Of a stretch of DNA of 44,851 nt, positions 42,668 to 44,851 are shown piece by piece (positions within the stretch are counted from its first letter, which is position 1; each line of letters begins with the position of its first letter). The stretch covers positions 1,761 to 46,611 of the forward strand of contig JAHDEB010000024.1 in assembly GCA_020629055.1 (NCBI GenBank), in the 5' to 3' direction. Source of the stretch: Chloroflexota bacterium (lineage in GTDB: Bacteria; Chloroflexota; Anaerolineae; Promineifilales; Promineifilaceae). The notes under the pieces are model-generated. The model was not told the DNA's origin and did no database searches. It saw nothing but the letters and a program-made list of their open reading frames with translations. The position numbers were made by a program, and so were the translations under genes.

Positions 42668-44773
42668 ATGAATAAAATAAAATCATTTTTCAAACAATTA
42701 GAATCAGAAGAAAGCGGGCAAGCGATCGTCATTGTGGCTGCGGCTCTAATTGTACTGATCGGCTTTACAGGGCTTGCGATCGACTTGGGCTTTGTATGGA
42801 TGCGCCAGGCGCAATTAAAGTCAATCGTCGACTCGGCCGCCTTAGCCGGTGCCCCACAATTGGGACCAACGGCCGAACAAGGGGGGCTGATCGAGGCGGA
42901 TAAAAACGCAATCCAGTATTTGGCCACCAACCAAATCATGGATACGAATGAAGCGGTCCCTTTGGAACAGTTAACCAGTTTCGAATCTTCACAACAGCTT
43001 TCCGCATTAGGTGCTCGAGAATATACGATTACGGTGACTTGGGATTTACCTCTATTTTTTATGCCGGTTTTAGGGTTTGATGAATGGACATTACGCGAAT
43101 CTTCGACGGCCGCCTATTTCCCGTTGGTTGACCTCTATGCGGGGCGCCGCGTTTCACTAAGTGGTATTACAACTTCGACCCAAGCGATTTTTGGCCCGCG
43201 CCAAGGGACAGGCTTTGGAGATGCTTTCTCGAATCCTGGATCTCCGTTTCGAGAGGAACGGGGACATAGTGGCACCTACATTTATCGAATTGAAGTGCCG
43301 GAAGATTACACAGGCACGGTAAACAATAACGGGACGGCAGATGACACTCAAATTGTCCGTGTCGAGCTGCTGGATCCTGATTCAATCAACCGCAATGTTC
43401 CAGCAGGAGCCACCTTGTCCCATTCAAATAAGTTTGGCACCCTACTGCTGAATAATGGCGCAACCCCATTAGATCTCATTCAGCCGGTTGATGAGTCCGA
43501 CTGTTCAGCTGCTAATCAGCTTCACAATCCGTGTATCATTAAGACATGTGAATGGGATCAACAAGCGGGTAAGGAGCGCTGTGGTGACAATCCATATTCG
43601 GCTTACTACAACAACAATACAAACCCATACGAGCTCGACCAAGTTAATCCATTTTGGTTTTATCGATTGGATGAACTTAGACGCCCTGGTAGCGACAGTG
43701 CCGATATCAACCAACAAACAGTTACGCTTTACAGCCTGTATTATTATCAGCAAGACACCGATGGCTCTGTTGTACGCCAAGATTTAGCCAGCTACGCGGG
43801 GCAAACGGAGTATTATCCTAACTTAGCTCCCTACGGCGTTCCCCCTATCGGCACATATCATGCTGAAACTGACCTGCATTGGGTTTCACCCGGAGCATGG
43901 AACGAAATTGGGCCGGTACCAACCAGTTGCCAGAATCAAAATTGGGCAAAAAACAACGGTGGTTTTGATGTCGTTGGTGGTGCGGCTGATGAATGTACCG
44001 TTGCATCGGCCGGTGATGAAGATGCATTAGCTACAGTTGCTCAAGATCGGGCAACGATGGGGCGTGGTTTTGAGATAGACATGTCCCAAGATGTAAATGG
44101 GATTATCGTTGACCAAGTAACCAGAATGAAATATATCTACTTGGCCATTCAAACAGTTGAAGGTGCCTCTGAAAATGGATACGAGGTATGGGCAGGTCCA
44201 CCCCATGCTCATTTCGGCTTTAAAAGTGAAGTAAACGAACGAAATCTACAGATGACAGATAAAGGGAATGTTTACTCCACAGATGGTGTATCAGTATATT
44301 CACTTGGGGTAATGCCCTTAAACTCTTTAACTGACAATCGTGTCGATTTCCCTCTTGTTTATGTCAGCCCGGAATATGCAGGGCGAACGATCGAGATCTC
44401 GCTATTTGATACAGACTCAGGAACAAGCTATCCGCTTTGTTTTTACTTCGACACCATTCCGAATCCTGAATGTGAGCCTGGGTTTGATAACTCGATTGAT
44501 GGCTACCTAAAATACTACGATGAGGCAAATGACACTGAAGATGGTCAAGATCGCTGCTTCCCTCGCTGTAACAATCGATTCGTTGACCCACCGTTCAAGG
44601 TGACGGTGCCTGACTTTACGGAAAATTGTGATCCAAATGCGGCATTTGATATTCGGATGGAAGAGTGTAATACATTCTTGGGCGGCCGGTTGATGGTTTC
44701 ATATGACGGTGGTCAGCACGATACCTATCAATGGCTGGTTAGTTTCCCAAGTGTGCCGTATATCAAAGAATAG
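42668..44773 (+). CDS. TadG-like pseudopilin (Flp pilus-assembly TadE/G-like, 701 aa)
   Basis: N-terminal residues about 12-65 match the putative Flp pilus-assembly TadE/G-like domain: EESGQAIVIVAAALIVLIGF as hydrophobic segment, then AIDLGFVWMRQAQLKSIVDSAALAGA, the usual TadG start. The long extracytoplasmic part (about 635 residues) has many Cys residues (ANQLHNPCIIKTCEWDQ, CQNQNWAKN, then RCFPRCNNRF) and Asn/Asp/Tyr-rich segments, suggesting an extracellular calcium-binding or disulfide-stabilised domain. No named domain is recognised. No ribosome site is seen before ATG 42668, yet the protein starts as homologues do. It ends the cluster and is followed by an intrinsic terminator. Confidence 0.85.
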   Translation: MNKIKSFFKQLESEESGQAIVIVAAALIVLIGFTGLAIDLGFVWMRQAQLKSIVDSAALAGAPQLGPTAEQGGLIEADKNAIQYLATNQIMDTNEAVPLEQLTSFESSQQLSALGAREYTITVTWDLPLFFMPVLGFDEWTLRESSTAAYFPLVDLYAGRRVSLSGITTSTQAIFGPRQGTGFGDAFSNPGSPFREERGHSGTYIYRIEVPEDYTGTVNNNGTADDTQIVRVELLDPDSINRNVPAGATLSHSNKFGTLLLNNGATPLDLIQPVDESDCSAANQLHNPCIIKTCEWDQQAGKERCGDNPYSAYYNNNTNPYELDQVNPFWFYRLDELRRPGSDSADINQQTVTLYSLYYYQQDTDGSVVRQDLASYAGQTEYYPNLAPYGVPPIGTYHAETDLHWVSPGAWNEIGPVPTSCQNQNWAKNNGGFDVVGGAADECTVASAGDEDALATVAQDRATMGRGFEIDMSQDVNGIIVDQVTRMKYIYLAIQTVEGASENGYEVWAGPPHAHFGFKSEVNERNLQMTDKGNVYSTDGVSVYSLGVMPLNSLTDNRVDFPLVYVSPEYAGRTIEISLFDTDSGTSYPLCFYFDTIPNPECEPGFDNSIDGYLKYYDEANDTEDGQDRCFPRCNNRFVDPPFKVTVPDFTENCDPNAAFDIRMEECNTFLGGRLMVSYDGGQHDTYQWLVSFPSVPYIKE

Positions 44774-44812
44774 AGCCCCTCTCCATAAAAAAACAGTTTA
44801 GTTATCGTCTAA

Positions 44813-44851
44813 AAACGGCCGATTAGGAACATAGTCCCTAATCGGCCGTTT
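44813..44851. terminator. Intrinsic terminator with CGGCCG in both stem arms
   Basis: AAACGGCCGATTAGG (44813-44827) and CCTAATCGGCCGTTT (44837-44851) form a perfect 15-bp stem with a 9-nt loop. The stem ends in TTT at the window edge, so a T-run may continue. It lies 39 bp after the TadG-like stop and probably closes the cluster. Both arms contain the palindrome CGGCCG. Confidence 0.8.

Overview
The window looks like a stretch of chromosome from a Chloroflexota bacterium, probably of the Anaerolineae/Caldilineae type. This is inferred from gene content: several long Sec-exported beta-propeller or protease proteins end in a short aromatic-Leu-Pro tail ([IV]YLP[FY]xx[KR]), a roadblock/LC7 protein is present, Tad-type pseudopilins carry PT-rich linkers, and methylmalonyl-CoA genes are chromosomal. 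There is no rRNA or tRNA gene, no CRISPR array, no insertion sequence and no prophage. The most pervasive feature is the palindrome CGGCCG. I counted about 120 copies by eye, where base composition alone would give fewer than ten.

Region 1 (1-7 kb). A large SARP/AfsR-like regulator (minus strand) diverges from a small unknown gene. Next come a cytoplasmic-looking tectonin-LysM protein, a secreted protein made of three copies of an Ig-like unit, and a 66-residue ORF. Tandem TTGGATAC-like elements with an 11-bp period precede the small gene and the tectonin gene. That is the geometry of SARP binding sites, so the regulator may control these neighbours.

Region 2 (7-17 kb). This is a secretome block. 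It holds a CLCA-like metalloprotease fused to an RCC1 propeller, a 14-repeat propeller with Ig-like domains, an acidic-linker lipoprotein, and (minus strand) a GEVED-domain metalloprotease. The last lies inside the methylmalonyl-CoA mutase/epimerase gene pair.

Region 3 (15-27 kb, minus strand). Acyl-CoA metabolism genes (epimerase, mutase catalytic subunit, thiolase, enoyl-CoA hydratase-like) surround a two-gene NO/O2 sensing unit: an H-NOX protein followed by a 1580-residue soluble hybrid kinase with six PAS domains. A 24-bp palindrome resembling TetR-family fatty-acid operators precedes the thiolase.

Region 4 (26.7-30.5 kb, plus strand). A small membrane protein, a 29-residue membrane peptide and a strong terminator are followed by an apparently leaderless NarL-type two-component system with a small membrane protein between kinase and regulator. 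A cyclic-nucleotide-binding protein and a small conserved hypothetical follow.

Region 5 (30.5-37 kb). RNase HI with a degenerate second RNase H domain is translationally coupled to an upstream LysM/clan GH-A-like secreted glycosidase. Then come a CysQ-like phosphatase, a roadblock protein under a near-consensus promoter, and CTP synthase.

Region 6 (37-44.8 kb, plus strand). A probable operon carries three Tad-like proteins (a large mosaic TadE, a TadE, a TadG), a BNR-type propeller and a single-pass membrane protein. It closes with a hairpin terminator whose stem contains CGGCCG.
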